DNA of 64,000 nucleotides. It comes from Actinobaculum suis (GTDB lineage Bacteria > Actinomycetota > Actinomycetes > Actinomycetales > Actinomycetaceae). The stretch covers positions 1 to 64,000 of the forward strand of contig NZ_FNAU01000012.1 in assembly GCF_900102025.1 (NCBI RefSeq), in the 5' to 3' direction. This document shows, piece after piece, positions 1-9,140 of this stretch (within the stretch, counting starts at the first letter, position 1; every line of letters starts with the position of its first letter). Below the pieces are notes generated by a model that saw only the letters and a list, made by a program, of their open reading frames with translations, had not been told where the DNA came from and did not search any database. Made by a program: the position numbers and the translations under genes.

Positions 1-66
1 TGCGCGGAATATGTTTTACGGGACATGGTAGAAGACTACCTTTCTCCGGCTGAACGCCGGGGCTAG
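1..66 (+). CDS. 3' end of an unidentified gene (partial)
   Basis: The frame starting at base 1 is open and reads CAEYVLRDMVEDYLSPAERR-G before a TAG stop at 64-66. Its composition (acidic and basic helix-like, no low complexity) resembles the C-terminus of a real protein. The 5' part lies outside the window, so no family can be assigned. The next gene starts about 350 bases downstream. It could be a chance open frame, because only 21 codons are visible. Confidence 0.35.
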   Translation, partial: CAEYVLRDMVEDYLSPAERRG

Positions 67-420
67 CCTATGTCCACCAACAGGGGGTCAGGTCCAACTT
101 ATTAACACGATGGTTAGCATTCCTACCAAAACCGAACGAATAAACCGAGTAGACATGCGCAAAACCTCCCATGTCGCACAAATAGGTAAAAATCGTTTCC
201 AGAAAGCACAAAGCGGCATTCATGTAAGTGAAATATTGTCTCAGCACTATATTCAGGGACAGAATGCGGGTCAAACAACATCTATTATTTACCCAGGCGA
301 AAACCATGCACAGACACAGCGCCAGAAAATGAGCACCTGCACATATGCAGACCCTTTTTCCTGGTCAATAGTTGCTAAACTTTTTCGGTGCTAAAGAATG
401 AGGAGAGCGAGAGGACTGCT
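67..420. other. Intergenic stretch, no gene supported
   Basis: This 354-base gap is visibly more AT-rich than its surroundings. An open frame of 94 codons exists on the plus strand, but its product is unlike any family I know, it has no ribosome binding site and it runs into the next gene in another frame. I read this as the upstream regulatory region of the following membrane-protein gene. No convincing -35/-10 pair was found. Confidence 0.5.
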
Positions 421-2664
421 GTGGTTACGTTAACTGGACCTTCGGGACGATCTGCGGCGCTGCAAGCACCATCACTTCTGAGCCGGTCTCAGAAGCCGAA
501 GCAGCCAGCATCTTCTAGCACCTCTTCTTGGCGTAACTCCGAGTGGACCATTCCTCCTGCCCCGCGCTGGCACTGGCGTTTGACGGTTGTAGTTATCGCG
601 GTTTATATACTTTTGTCTGTTTTTGCGGTAACTACTTCTTCGCTCGGCAACCAATTTAGAAACGGACCGGACTCGGTAACAATCGGTCCACCCCAGCCAA
701 TGAGATCTGATGAGTTCATGGCTGGAACCCCAATGGAACTTTCCATGATGGAAACCGGCGACATGCCCACCACCGGCCCGCTTTCCGAAGAATCTTCCAT
801 TGTGCAACGAATCCCTATCGGGCCTATCCAACACTTGGTTTTCTGGGATACCACGCTCCTCAAGGTTTTTAATTTCCTTCCGGATGCACAGCACTTTGCC
901 GCAAACTGGTGGCTTTCTACATTAGTTTTGTTGCTGGCTTTGCCCTACTGGATAGTTCTCATGGGTGGGAGGTGGAACCTAGGTTGGGCAGCGGCTTTTC
1001 TTGCTGTTTTCTCACCCGCGAATTGGTGGTGGACTCACCAGATTTCCGACCAAGTGGGCTTCACTGTGCTTGGTTGCGTGTGCCTACTTCTCGCAGCGCG
1101 CTACGCGGAGCGGCGTAGTTGGAAACCTGCCGGCTTACTTGGAGTATTGGCGGCTATCTTGCTAGCTGGAATCGCGAGCCGTTACCTTGTGTGGTCTCTG
1201 ATTCTGGGTGGGGGCATACTGCTAGCCACCGGTGTTAAGGTCCTCACACGCTGGGATCGGCGGTCCCTCACACTTTTAGGTAGTACTGCCGTTGGCACAA
1301 TAATGTTGGTAGCAGGAATCATGTGGGAAGGTCGAAAAGGTCTTGCCGCTCTTTCTAGCGCGGTATATCCGGGGCAACGCCTCTCCACCGGAGAGGCCCT
1401 AGATATGGGCTGGATTTTTTCTGCCAACTTCCTCTTTGGCTTGAACCGGACGCACGTCAAACCGGTGCCGATGCCCGGCTCCTATGCCGGTAACATTAGT
1501 GAGCTAGCAACATCATGGAATTTCCTGCTTATCATTATTCCATTCGTCTTAGTGCTGGTTTATCAGCGGCAAAAACTCATTGACCGACTTCCTGAAATCG
1601 CGCTCGGCATTTGGTGTCTCATCTGGTTCAGCTGGTCCTTCGTGGGAACGGGCGGATTCGGCGTAAAAATTCCACTTCTCAATTCGGTGCCGGTGGCTCG
1701 CACCGTTGAAGTGGTAGGTACGCTCATAGCCGTTTGGCTCATGCTTTCATTGAGCAAGATCCGGGAAGGCCAGCTGGGCACGGCATTAGCTGCTTCCGCC
1801 GTCGTCGCCTTGCTACTGATGCATTCCGGGTCTGAACTCTTGGTTCGTTATTTACCCCGGTTCTCCTATAAAGATGTCATTTTCTGGGCCTTTATTGGCA
1901 CCGCGGTAACCTTCATTTTCGTGTATCGGCCACGCCGGACTATCACTACAGCGGTCGCCGCGGCACTTGGAATTTCCAGTATTGCCGCAACTCCACCAAT
2001 TCAGCTCGGACTGGGCTCTTTCCGCGGTACAGACGCCTCTAATATGTTGCGTGAAGCAGGAAAGGAAGCGCGTGCTAACGACGAATTATGGGTAGCCGAT
2101 TCGATGGCCGGAAATGCACTACTTATCGCAAACGGAGTGCCCACACTCTCGGGGCTTCTACGTTCCGGTCCGGTAGATTCCGAATGGCAAAAACTAGATC
2201 CGGATAATAGCCATAAGAAGTACTGGAGTCGTGGTGGCGGGTATATCTTCTTTGATTGGTCTCGTTATTCGACGCCGATCTTCAGCAACCCGAATTACGA
2301 TGTGGTGCAAGTACTGCTCAGCCCATGCGAATTAGCGCAACGATTCCCAAATCTGACGACTATTGTTTCCACCCGCGACCTTTCTGACGGATACTTGGGC
2401 ACACGCGGGTTTAAGTGCCTGGAACCCGCGGGGACGTTCACAATTGAACGTTGGGCAGAACACAACACCCCGGCCGAGTATTTCGAACCAGAAGAACCAG
2501 AAGCTACGGCGCGTACGATTGCTCCGGCAGAAGGCGCCGCGCCTACCCCGACGCCCACGGTTAAATCCGGCACACCAACGCGTACCCTTCTCGAAGAGGC
2601 AAACGTAAAGGAGCGGGCGCGAAAGAATCAGCAATACATTTACAAGATTGTGCGCGAGCAGTAA
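421..2664 (+). CDS. DUF7657-like polytopic membrane protein, probable GT-C-type glycosyltransferase
   Basis: A 747-residue protein with a cytoplasmic N-terminus, a first membrane helix near residues 52-75 and about a dozen hydrophobic helices up to roughly residue 530, followed by a soluble C-terminal part. An exported segment after helix 1 carries the motif RSDEFMAGTP, which resembles the RSDEW..TP signature I associate with DUF7657 proteins of actinobacterial polysaccharide loci. The family is suspected of transferring sugars from polyprenyl-phosphate donors outside the membrane, but I know of no assigned reaction. GTG at 421 is chosen as start because GAGAGGA lies 5 nt upstream. A GTG at 388 is in frame but has no binding site. 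The last 60 residues are Pro/Thr/Ala-rich. A strong terminator follows. Confidence 0.75.
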   Translation: MVTLTGPSGRSAALQAPSLLSRSQKPKQPASSSTSSWRNSEWTIPPAPRWHWRLTVVVIAVYILLSVFAVTTSSLGNQFRNGPDSVTIGPPQPMRSDEFMAGTPMELSMMETGDMPTTGPLSEESSIVQRIPIGPIQHLVFWDTTLLKVFNFLPDAQHFAANWWLSTLVLLLALPYWIVLMGGRWNLGWAAAFLAVFSPANWWWTHQISDQVGFTVLGCVCLLLAARYAERRSWKPAGLLGVLAAILLAGIASRYLVWSLILGGGILLATGVKVLTRWDRRSLTLLGSTAVGTIMLVAGIMWEGRKGLAALSSAVYPGQRLSTGEALDMGWIFSANFLFGLNRTHVKPVPMPGSYAGNISELATSWNFLLIIIPFVLVLVYQRQKLIDRLPEIALGIWCLIWFSWSFVGTGGFGVKIPLLNSVPVARTVEVVGTLIAVWLMLSLSKIREGQLGTALAASAVVALLLMHSGSELLVRYLPRFSYKDVIFWAFIGTAVTFIFVYRPRRTITTAVAAALGISSIAATPPIQLGLGSFRGTDASNMLREAGKEARANDELWVADSMAGNALLIANGVPTLSGLLRSGPVDSEWQKLDPDNSHKKYWSRGGGYIFFDWSRYSTPIFSNPNYDVVQVLLSPCELAQRFPNLTTIVSTRDLSDGYLGTRGFKCLEPAGTFTIERWAEHNTPAEYFEPEEPEATARTIAPAEGAAPTPTPTVKSGTPTRTLLEEANVKERARKNQQYIYKIVREQ

Positions 2665-2687
2665 TTCGTGACTCACCAACGGAGAAA

Positions 2688-2728
2688 GCGGCCGCCCCGG
2701 CAAAAACCTTGCCGGGGCGGCCGCTTTT
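2688..2728 (+). terminator. Intrinsic terminator between convergent genes
   Basis: A GC-rich perfect hairpin: left arm begins GCGGCCGCCCCGGC at 2688, with a short A-rich loop and right arm ending CGGCCGC at 2724, followed by TTTT. On the reverse strand the hairpin is followed by only three T residues. It probably serves both the upstream membrane-protein gene and the converging gene at 2739-3740. Confidence 0.85.
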
Positions 2729-2738
2729 ATCCGCTTAT

Positions 2739-3740
2739 CTACTGCGCTTTTTGCGGCCCGGTATCGGCTGTTCCGGTTTGGCCGGGCGTTAGCGGCGCGT
2801 GCTTGTCTTTACGCATGAGCATCGAAGCGGTGATCCCCAAAAGCAGGTCTGCACAGGTAGTAAAAACGCGGGAAAGGAGCACCACCACCACAATTTCACC
2901 GTAGCCAACCGCGGTGGAAAGCACTGCGGCAAGGGCAACTTCCCGCACGCCAATGCCGGCGGGTACAAAGAAGACCAGGAAGCCAGCGATCCACCCGAGG
3001 GCGTAGCCGCCCACCAGGAGAATATAAGTTTCCATGCTGGTGGCCATGCCTAATTCGATGAGCATAAGCCACAGTTGCAGGCCAATAATCAGCCAAGAAG
3101 CACAAGCCCAACCGGCTGCATGAAGAGTACCACTGGCAGATAATGGGCGTTCTAGAGGTTCGCGGCCCAGGATCCGCAAAGCAATATTGACCAGGTGGTT
3201 AAGTACCCACGGGGTGAGGCAAATCAGTGCTATCGGGAGCAAATAAGGCACCCATATATGTTCGCGCATTATCTCTGCCGGCCCATAAATAACCGCGAGA
3301 AGAGCGAAAACTAGGCCGGTTCCCACTGATATTGCCATCGATATCAGGAGTGCGAAGAAGGAACGGCGGCCAGAAATTTTATAGTCCCGCCCGATTTCCG
3401 CGGCGGCCACGAAATTCCATACCCCACCGGGCAAGTATTTTGCTACCTGGGAGGAAAAGAAAATTCGGCGGGCCACCCGCGGCGGCACCGGTTCCCCAAT
3501 ATCGTTGATAACCGCCCGCCACGAAAGCATGGTGGCGGGAACGTAGAGCACCGCCATTAGGAAGGCCGAAACAAGGGTGATCGGAGTGAGTTGGCTGGCG
3601 GCCGCTACCACTTCTTCCCAATTAGCAACCACTGCCCAGATAGCCGCGACCACCGCCAAAACCATAAAACCCGTCCGGAAGATTGGGCCGCGCAGGAATG
3701 CCACTATTTTCCGGCCCGCGGTTTTTATTGCATTACCCAC
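2739..3740 (-). CDS. LPG-synthase transmembrane-domain (YbhN/UPF0104-like) membrane protein
   Basis: A 333-residue polytopic protein with about eight hydrophobic segments and no soluble catalytic domain. It matches the flippase-like part of lysylphosphatidylglycerol synthases (features include the KYLPGGVWN and FVPAGIGVRE motifs typical of this family). Stand-alone members occur often in polysaccharide and lipid-carrier loci, and some may move lipids or lipid-linked sugars. The exact substrate here is unknown. Start GTG at 3740 is chosen because AAAGGAG lies 5 nt upstream. An in-frame start 34 codons earlier would add repeat-derived low-complexity sequence. The tail is polar (TPGQTGTADTG). 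Confidence 0.8.
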   Translation of the reverse strand: MGNAIKTAGRKIVAFLRGPIFRTGFMVLAVVAAIWAVVANWEEVVAAASQLTPITLVSAFLMAVLYVPATMLSWRAVINDIGEPVPPRVARRIFFSSQVAKYLPGGVWNFVAAAEIGRDYKISGRRSFFALLISMAISVGTGLVFALLAVIYGPAEIMREHIWVPYLLPIALICLTPWVLNHLVNIALRILGREPLERPLSASGTLHAAGWACASWLIIGLQLWLMLIELGMATSMETYILLVGGYALGWIAGFLVFFVPAGIGVREVALAAVLSTAVGYGEIVVVVLLSRVFTTCADLLLGITASMLMRKDKHAPLTPGQTGTADTGPQKAQ

Positions 3741-3779
3741 GCTTACTCCTTTTCTGCCGCGCTTAGGCACGCCCCTCGT

Positions 3780-3897
3780 GGCTTGTGCAGCTAGCGTTAC
3801 TTGCATAGCTAGAGCTACTTGCACGGTTAGCGCCGCTTGCACTACTTGCCAGCTCGCGCTAGTTGCCAGCTCGCGCGGCTTGCGCAGCTAGCGTTGT
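3780..3897. repeat. Degenerate short tandem repeats upstream of the YbhN-like gene
   Basis: Several imperfect copies of a unit built on CTTGC plus AGCTAGCG (for example GCTTGTGCAGCTAGCG, GCTTGCGCAGCTAGCG) occupy the gap between the GT4 gene and the membrane-protein gene. No gene or terminator is visible here. Confidence 0.6.
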
Positions 3898-4003
3898 TTA
3901 CTCCGATAACGCCACTGCCGTGTGCACGGGGTGCTGTGTCCTCTTATGATGCCGTGTTCACTTGGCATCTACCATTGGGCCCGTTTACCGGCCCTTTACA
4001 AAC

Positions 4004-5131
4004 CTACCTGGTTAAACCGAGCCGGCGTGCCAAAGGCGTGGCCACATTTGCCGGATGGAATGTCTTATCGGCAAGCTGGCTCGCCGCAAGCTGCATATCC
4101 TGTAAAACTTGCGGACTATCCAAAAGTTCCGCAAGCGCTTCTGCGATAGCTTCCGAATTACCCGGCTGGGCATACAGGCACGCCTCCCCGAGTATTTCCC
4201 GCTGCGGAACCGTATCCGAGGTAACGGTGGCGAGGCCGGCCGCCATTCCTTGATAAACCTTATTTGGCACTACTCGCAAAGCCTTCGCCGAAGTGCCAAA
4301 AATACCCAGGTTGATATCGTGGCGGGCAATAACCGCCGGCAGTTCTGCGGCATCCACCCAGTTTTCCCAGGTTACGCGCACATCTCCCACGCCCGCGCCC
4401 AAAATACTTTCTGTCTCGCCGCGTTCCTGGCCATCCCCGATCATGGTTACTTCGGCCTTGTATCCGGCCTCACCCAAAAGTGCCAAAGCCCGCGCAATAT
4501 GCGGCGCGCCCTGTAGCGGCGTATACAAACCATAAAAAACAATTCGTGGTGGCCGGGCAGCTATGTCCGCACTAGTTCGCCGTTGCTGGCGAGCCGCGAA
4601 ATATTCTTCGGGAGCACCTACTGGTACTACCACTGCGCGCTCCCGCAACTCGGTGGGAACCATCTCCCGATGCTGCGGGGTATCAAGCACGATAATATCG
4701 GCACTGCGTAAAGCCGCCGTATCGAGCGCTCCCAGAGCCGTATTTTTCAGGCCCCCATCAAGTTGCCGGTCCGCCGCGGTATCCCGGGCAAATATGAGAT
4801 GATCCAGCACGATCGTCGAATGCGGGAATAAACGCCGCGCCAAGAGCACGTCAAAGTGGCCCAGGTAACCAACCACTACGGCGTCGGGCCGCCAGGCACC
4901 GCGAAAACGCCGTGCCTGGCGGGCAAGGCGCCCCCAGCAGGAGGCGAGCCGGCCCCCGAAACGCGCCGCAGCGAGTGGATTACGTAGGGCATCCACCCGC
5001 CCGGCGGTACCAATACCGAGTGGTACGTTGAGTTCCCGCACCGTTGCCCCATGTTCGGCCAGGCCGCGGAGGATAATACCAACCCGCGGGTGGGAAGAAA
5101 CATCGTAGGTACCAAAGCCGAGAACCCTCAT
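4004..5131 (-). CDS. GT4-family glycosyltransferase
   Basis: A 375-residue GT-B-fold glycosyltransferase of family 4. The C-terminal Rossmann half is clear: RIVFYGLYTPLQGAP opens the donor-binding domain, followed by VTMIGDGQE and a GIFGTSAKALRVVPNKVYQ segment, equivalent to the donor-sugar EX7E region although the first glutamate is replaced. There are no membrane helices, so it should act at the cytoplasmic face on a lipid-linked acceptor. ATG at 5131 has CGGAG 5 nt upstream, and the alternative GTG at 5137 is too close to it. It lies 10 nt after rmlD and is probably co-transcribed with it, which suggests a role in rhamnose-polymer assembly. The sugar is not predictable. Confidence 0.85.
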   Translation of the reverse strand: MRVLGFGTYDVSSHPRVGIILRGLAEHGATVRELNVPLGIGTAGRVDALRNPLAAARFGGRLASCWGRLARQARRFRGAWRPDAVVVGYLGHFDVLLARRLFPHSTIVLDHLIFARDTAADRQLDGGLKNTALGALDTAALRSADIIVLDTPQHREMVPTELRERAVVVPVGAPEEYFAARQQRRTSADIAARPPRIVFYGLYTPLQGAPHIARALALLGEAGYKAEVTMIGDGQERGETESILGAGVGDVRVTWENWVDAAELPAVIARHDINLGIFGTSAKALRVVPNKVYQGMAAGLATVTSDTVPQREILGEACLYAQPGNSEAIAEALAELLDSPQVLQDMQLAASQLADKTFHPANVATPLARRLGLTR

Positions 5132-5141
5132 ACACACTCCG

Positions 5142-6023
5142 TTACTTGTCCGTTTCTGATACCGGTGCCGGCGTTACATCCGCGAGTACTTCCGGAGCGG
5201 CTACTCGCCAACGTTCTAACCAGTTACCGATCGGTTCCACTCCGGCCCGTTCCAAAGCGTCGTGGCCGAGCACCGAGAAATGCGGGCGCGGAGCGGCACG
5301 GTTGAAAGCGGCAGCCGTGGTCTGCTTGACGATTTCTGGGTCTTTCCCGATCGAGGTCATGATTTCCCGAGTGAAATTCCACCAGTTGGTTTTTCCAGAA
5401 GCCGTGCCGTGATAGATCCCGGAAGGCGCCTGGGCAGCAACCAGCCGCACAATCAGATCCGCCAGATCGCAAGTCCAGGTAGGTTGGCCAACTTCATCGG
5501 TAACCACGGTGAGTTCATCGTGGGTTTGGGAGAGCCGGATCATCGTCTTCGGGAAGCAGTTGCCATGCGCGCCATACAGCCAGGCAGTGCGAATAATGTA
5601 GTAGTCATCAGTGTTTGTACGTACCGCCCACTCTCCGGCAGCCTTTGTGCGGCCATATGCGCTACGCGGGGCGAGAAGACCATCTTCTTCATAAGGGTCT
5701 ACGGCGTCACCCGAAAAAACATAGTCCGTGGAAATATGCACGAGCTTCGCCCCGATTTCGGCAGCCCGGCGAGCGAGGATTTCGGGCCCGGTAGCATTCG
5801 TGGTGAAAGCTGCCGCTTCCTCTTCTTCCGCCTTATCGACGGCGGTGTATGCGGCAACGTTAACGATCACATCCGCATCTTTAATTACCTGCCGTACGCT
5901 TGCCGGATCGGTAATATCAATCTCGTTGCGATCTAGCGCAACCACATCATGTTCCTCGCGTAGCACTCGCTGCACGAGGTCTTGACCGAGCATTCCCTTC
6001 GCTCCGGTAATGATCCAACGCAT
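5142..6023 (-). CDS. rmlD: dTDP-4-dehydrorhamnose reductase
   Basis: A 293-residue SDR-type enzyme that reduces dTDP-4-keto-L-rhamnose with NAD(P)H, the last step to dTDP-L-rhamnose. The N-terminal cofactor loop GAKGMLGQD is visible, as are HISTDYVFSG and the catalytic YxxxK (YGRTK). The length fits the family. ATG at 6023 follows AAAGGA. It is followed 10 nt later by a GT4 glycosyltransferase. The partner genes rmlC and rmlB lie at about 11.7 kb and 24.5 kb rather than in one operon. Confidence 0.95.
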   Translation of the reverse strand: MRWIITGAKGMLGQDLVQRVLREEHDVVALDRNEIDITDPASVRQVIKDADVIVNVAAYTAVDKAEEEEAAAFTTNATGPEILARRAAEIGAKLVHISTDYVFSGDAVDPYEEDGLLAPRSAYGRTKAAGEWAVRTNTDDYYIIRTAWLYGAHGNCFPKTMIRLSQTHDELTVVTDEVGQPTWTCDLADLIVRLVAAQAPSGIYHGTASGKTNWWNFTREIMTSIGKDPEIVKQTTAAAFNRAAPRPHFSVLGHDALERAGVEPIGNWLERWRVAAPEVLADVTPAPVSETDK

Positions 6024-6094
6024 TCAACATGTCCTTTGATCGAGGGTGCGCAGCGTTATACCTGCACAATTCCTGAAAGTTTAGCGCTGATTAT

Positions 6095-6141
6095 TGCCCC
6101 GCGCGCCATGCCACCGATTATGTGGCCGAACGCGCGGGGCA
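6095..6141 (-). terminator. Two-tier hairpin between the RgpF/WbsX gene and rmlD
   Basis: An 11-bp outer stem (TGCCCCGCGCG at 6095-6105 with its complement at 6131-6141) encloses an inner GCCAC/GTGGC stem (6110-6114 with 6122-6126). No T tract follows on the minus strand. The position at the end of the 11506-to-6208 gene series suggests a transcription end or RNA-stabilising structure, not a classical terminator. Confidence 0.5.
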
Positions 6142-6207
6142 TACCTAGCAACTAAATAAAAGATAACCAATGGCTAATTGCCAGGGTACTCCTACTGGCT
6201 CTTACCT

Positions 6208-8307
6208 CTAGGAGTAGATCGCATCGCGAAGAGCGAGCAAGTAAGTCCTCCCGAATCGGGTGGTGGGTTCCAGTACGGCGCCTTCCGCCCATTCGTTCCA
6301 GGCGTTGATGAAGAGCATCCGATCTGCTGGTTCGCGCGCGGCCAAGGTATCCATTAAGGCACCCACCCAGCGGCGGAAGGAGTAGGGATTAGATCCGTAC
6401 CAAGTATCTGCCCGCCACTGGCGCCGCGCAGTGTTATCAAAAGTGACCATAGCTCCCGGATAATCGTGATCCTCCAGCTCCGGTGCCTGCGCAATGGACG
6501 CTTCCAGAGAACCCTGATAGCTCATAAAGTTTCCACGCCAACGCGAATCCAATCCCACTTCCGCAGCCGGGCCAGCTACCCACGGCAGGTTATGGGGTGG
6601 GAATTGTAGCGTGCCATCCAGCCCGTTTTCTTCCACGGTGCCTTCCAGAGAATCGAAATCCTTCGCTACTGCTACGGCCAGCACATACAGTTCTCCCACG
6701 CCCGCGGCCCGCGCCCGGCGGCGCCATTCGGCTACTACTTCCGGGAAATTATGCATCTGCCCGGGCCGATATACCGCGATAATTGGCTTGTCTTTGTAAC
6801 GCATATAGCGCGGGTCCGCCAGAAATTCCATAATGTCATCAATGAAATCTTCCGCGGGAACGCGATCATAATCCTGCCCGATGAGGACGTCTTGCGAACG
6901 CCCGTCCCACCGCCGCGTCCAGTTTTCGTTCGCCCACATAATGCAATATGGGGTTTGAATATCCGAAGCGTGCAGCTTTTCAATCGGCAGGTTCAAAAGC
7001 CTTTCTCCGGAGAACCAATAGTAGTAGTACATGAAACCGGCGATGCCGTGCGCGCTGGCAAGTTCTTGCTGTGCCTGGCGCACCGAATCGCGTGCTAGAT
7101 CATAAAAACCGAGTTCTGTGGGGATTTTCGGCTGGTAGTGCCCGCCATAGGCAGGCACCGCCGAAGTTACGTTAGTCCACTCCGTAAAGCCTTTCCCCCA
7201 CCAGCGGTTGTTATGCGGAGAATCATGGAACTGTGGCAAATAGAAAGGAATAACCCGCGCCCGTGCCTGCCGGCTAGCATCGCGCGCATAACGTTGCCAG
7301 CCATTATCCGCGGGGGTAGCGGCATGGTCTGTTTCCTTTCCGGTTTCGGTATCGGTCGCAGATACCTCCAAAAGCTGCGGGGTTTCTGCCAGCGTGAGGC
7401 CCGCCTCCTCGGTCACAATCCCGAGTATGCGTTCGACGGCGTGCGCCGTCGTTCCATCAATTTGCCCGGCTTCCTCATCAAAATCTAGACGCTGCAGATT
7501 AAAGGCACGCAAACCTTGCAATATGAAACCGCGCGTCCAATACATAGATCCCGAAGCGAAACGCAACTTATCCGGATCAATTCGTAGCTCAATACGGCAC
7601 AGCAGCTGTTCCACCAACCGCTGGTCACCACCCCAATATTCGCTACCCACAATGGAATCGCGAGCGGTAACGGTACCTAGGGAAGTATCTGCGGCAAAAG
7701 CATTTAGAATGCCACGAACGGTTTCTTCAGAACCCACAAGATCGGTAAGGAACTGATCTTTCCACACCTGCCCGCTGCCTTCCAAGGTGGCATGTGTTTC
7801 CCGCCAAGCACTCTTCTTCGTATGCATTTTCAAAACTAGTTCATACGGGTTGAGAACTCCTGAATTGACGAGCTGTACCAGCGGGTAAATATCCCGCCCG
7901 TGATTTTCCACTTCGACCACGAGGGTATGGCAATGCTGCTGGCTAATTTGAGCCGGAATATCCAGTTCCTGCCCGCTGGCATTGGTAATGAACAGGTCGA
8001 ATTCCACCGGAATGTGCACTAGGTGGGCGAATAGTTCCGGAAGCAAATCGGGGTAGTAACAATGCAAAACCACTGCCACCCGCGCTGGGTTAGCTATCTC
8101 AAACTGCGGGTCTAGCCGCCACTGTTCCGGGAAACCAGGATTTTGCCGCCCGCCCTGCCGGGCCACGTATTCCACAAAATCGGCCGGGTGCTCCGTCCGC
8201 AAACCATGAATACTTCCCCAGCGGAGTAGGTTTGCTCCCGCGTTCCGGGCACGGGCCACCGTGTAGGAAAGGCGGCGTTCAATAGCGTTCTTGCGTCGGT
8301 CCTTCAT
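6208..8307 (-). CDS. Two-domain RgpF-like / WbsX (GH99-like) glycosyltransferase
   Basis: A 699-residue protein with two modules. Residues of about 75-330 resemble rhamnan synthesis protein F (AVVLHCYYPDLL, then a CHTLVVEVENHGRDIYPLVQ-type segment). From about residue 350 a WbsX/GH99-like module begins with VIPFYLPQFHDSP and continues through WWGKGFTEW, YYYYWFSG, MWANENWTRRWDG and FINAWNEWAEG, all hallmarks of the WbsX family in O-antigen and capsule loci. It likely builds or extends a rhamnose-containing polymer on the cytoplasmic side. ATG at 8307 overlaps the previous stop by one base and has CGGAG 5 nt upstream, so the two genes are translationally coupled. Confidence 0.85.
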   Translation of the reverse strand: MKDRRKNAIERRLSYTVARARNAGANLLRWGSIHGLRTEHPADFVEYVARQGGRQNPGFPEQWRLDPQFEIANPARVAVVLHCYYPDLLPELFAHLVHIPVEFDLFITNASGQELDIPAQISQQHCHTLVVEVENHGRDIYPLVQLVNSGVLNPYELVLKMHTKKSAWRETHATLEGSGQVWKDQFLTDLVGSEETVRGILNAFAADTSLGTVTARDSIVGSEYWGGDQRLVEQLLCRIELRIDPDKLRFASGSMYWTRGFILQGLRAFNLQRLDFDEEAGQIDGTTAHAVERILGIVTEEAGLTLAETPQLLEVSATDTETGKETDHAATPADNGWQRYARDASRQARARVIPFYLPQFHDSPHNNRWWGKGFTEWTNVTSAVPAYGGHYQPKIPTELGFYDLARDSVRQAQQELASAHGIAGFMYYYYWFSGERLLNLPIEKLHASDIQTPYCIMWANENWTRRWDGRSQDVLIGQDYDRVPAEDFIDDIMEFLADPRYMRYKDKPIIAVYRPGQMHNFPEVVAEWRRRARAAGVGELYVLAVAVAKDFDSLEGTVEENGLDGTLQFPPHNLPWVAGPAAEVGLDSRWRGNFMSYQGSLEASIAQAPELEDHDYPGAMVTFDNTARRQWRADTWYGSNPYSFRRWVGALMDTLAAREPADRMLFINAWNEWAEGAVLEPTTRFGRTYLLALRDAIYS

Positions 8308-9140
8308 TACCACTCCGAAATATTCTCGCCGAATTTCCGCGCGATATAGGCACGCGCTTCAGCACCTTCTTGTTCTGTAGCCGGATGCGTCATGATCGTA
8401 CGCTTGAGCATGGGCACGCCCCAATCCAGCATTTTCTTCCACCCATCAATAGTGGGGTTACCGTAGGGCACTCCTAAATCCGGGCCCGCCACGAACTCCT
8501 CTGTGGAGTATCCTTCCGCGAAAGCCAGGCGAGACACCCCGAGTTCGTATTGGAGCACCACATCGTCTTTGCCGGGTTGTACCCGAATGGAGTTGAAAAA
8601 TTCCACCCACGGGTCATCGGCAAGAATGCCACCTCGGAAACACAGGAAATAGCTTTGCAGATGCCGCGCAAATTGATATGAACTGGTTAGTGCACGAATA
8701 TCTGGAATGCCGGGTTGCGCCGCCCAACTCAAGATTTCTGCGAGCGGGGCGAAGGGGCCGAGCATGGAATCATTCGTCAGGAGTACCACGGATTTTTCCC
8801 GTACCCGTGGCAAAACGCCGAGGGCGGTAGCCCAGGAACCGAAATCGTAGCCAATGTTCGGCCGGCGCATAATAATCGTCTGTTCCGGTAAACCATGTGG
8901 GAACTCTAATTTCCCAGTGCATGGTGCCACCGAAATTACAACCGGCAGGAAATCATTGCGCGCAAGTTCTTCCAAATACCGGGAAAGGGAACGCGGTTGG
9001 GCTTCACCAACCGAGTATTGGGCGATCAAGGCTACCCGCTCCGAATATTCGAGAGCATCAATATCTCCGCGTTCTATGCGTACTTGCCCGCGCGATGCTT
9101 CGGAGACGAGCTCGCCGTTTTTCCAGTGGAATACCCTCAT
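8307..9140 (-). CDS. Rhamnan synthesis protein F-like glycosyltransferase
   Basis: A 277-residue RgpF-family protein. The segment NIGYDFGSWATALG followed by VLLTNDSMLGPF is the most recognisable part of the family, and the C-terminal half carries the EFVAGPDLGVPYGNPT-like acceptor region. RgpF proteins take part in making rhamnose-rich wall polysaccharides. The start overlaps the stop of the preceding small coiled-coil gene by 4 bases (ATGA), and its stop overlaps the next start by one base. It therefore sits inside a tightly coupled operon: wzm, wzt, coiled coil, this gene, then the two-domain enzyme. Confidence 0.85.
   Translation of the reverse strand: MRVFHWKNGELVSEASRGQVRIERGDIDALEYSERVALIAQYSVGEAQPRSLSRYLEELARNDFLPVVISVAPCTGKLEFPHGLPEQTIIMRRPNIGYDFGSWATALGVLPRVREKSVVLLTNDSMLGPFAPLAEILSWAAQPGIPDIRALTSSYQFARHLQSYFLCFRGGILADDPWVEFFNSIRVQPGKDDVVLQYELGVSRLAFAEGYSTEEFVAGPDLGVPYGNPTIDGWKKMLDWGVPMLKRTIMTHPATEQEGAEARAYIARKFGENISEW

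Noticed and set aside
110-394. 94-codon plus-strand frame before the DUF7657-like gene
   Set aside because: No binding site, no recognisable sequence, AT-rich spacer composition, and it overlaps the next gene's leader.
2739-3842. Longer start for the LPG-synthase-like gene at 3842
   Set aside because: The extra 34 residues derive from spacer repeats, and an excellent ribosome binding site precedes GTG at 3740.
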